64,000 bases of DNA from Trema orientale (Eukaryota > Streptophyta > Magnoliopsida > Rosales > Cannabaceae). The stretch lies in the NCBI GenBank assembly GCA_002914845.1, contig JXTC01000052.1, forward strand, positions 1,041,911-1,105,910, given 5' to 3'. The notes below the pieces were generated by a model, which searched no databases, had not been told where the DNA came from, and saw nothing but the letters and a program-made list of their open reading frames with translations. Below are positions 63,815 through 64,000 of this stretch, in pieces. Position 1 is the first letter of the stretch, and every line of letters starts with the position of its first letter. The position numbers and the translations under genes were made by a program.

Positions 63815-64000
63815 ATGTGCTTCAAAGCTGAGAACTATTCCTCTGAGATTGATGAGCTTGTAGCTCCTCTTGGGCTGCCATTCTTCGTCTATGATGAGAT
63901 TGGACATGTAACACGCAGCCTATATCAGCTCTGTGCTCAAATACACGATGCTGCAAGGAATCCAAGGGAGCACATCTTTTCGAAACATGATGTTTGCGAA
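63815..64000 (+). CDS. Unrecognised protein, N-terminal part, cut by the window end
   Basis: The exon starts at 63784 after the acceptor GTATTGTTTAG. From the ATG at 63815 it encodes MCFKAENYSSEIDELVAPLG, then LPFFVYDEIGHVTRSLYQLC and AQIHDAARNPREHIFSKHDV, and is still open at the window edge. The same frame is open back to 63784, so an upstream start in another exon is possible. An out-of-frame ATG at 63804 begins an 8-codon reading that ends at 63830 and overlaps the chosen start. No signal peptide or known domain is seen. Codon use looks genuine. I do not recognise the family. Confidence 0.6.
   Translation, partial: MCFKAENYSSEIDELVAPLGLPFFVYDEIGHVTRSLYQLCAQIHDAARNPREHIFSKHDVCE

Overview
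This 64 kb window is AT-rich plant nuclear DNA, almost certainly from a eudicot. Its genes have short exons, T-rich introns with GT/GC-AG borders and plant-specific families (WEB, DUF688, plant saposin-like protein), and they sit in dense transposon debris. I cannot name the species from the sequence alone. No rRNA, tRNA, organellar or bacterial genes were seen.

Layout. From 1 to about 5.57 kb lies a decayed Ty3/gypsy chromovirus, abutted on the left by an LTR from another gypsy lineage and carrying a tRNA-derived SINE. From 5.7 to 7.05 kb is an intron-bearing pseudogene of an ANP/NPK1-type MAPKKK (minus strand). From 8 to 22 kb are LTR remnants, a 1.1 kb TIR element, a CACTA end, two Ty1/copia fragments and a 1.9 kb Mutator-like element with a nested Tourist-like MITE. 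From 22.0 to 23.2 kb is a three-exon minus-strand gene of unknown function with a TATA box and a leader exon. From 25.7 to 29.3 kb is a ten-exon mitochondrial-type aspartate aminotransferase gene (plus strand) with a GC-AG intron. From 31.9 to 32.5 kb is a DUF688 gene (minus strand). From 32.7 to 45.4 kb is a gene-free MITE cluster. From 45.9 to 48.3 kb is a WEB-family coiled-coil gene (plus strand). From 51.2 to 55.8 kb is a secreted double saposin-B gene (plus strand). Near 58.4 kb is an MSI/RBBP-type WD40 fragment, and from 58.9 to 59.9 kb are three SINE copies. From 62.9 kb to the window end is the start of an unrecognised plus-strand gene.

The genes do not form a pathway. They are independent plant transcription units: amino-acid metabolism (AspAT), vacuolar/secretory lipid-binding (saposin-like), actin/chloroplast-movement-type coiled coil (WEB), a plant-specific unknown (DUF688) and two unrecognised proteins. 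The most unusual material is the unrecognised 166-aa gene at 22.0-23.2 kb, the non-canonical splice sites, a SINE group in which different bodies share one 3' tail (two of them stacked on the same target site), and several MITE families whose target duplications can be read directly.
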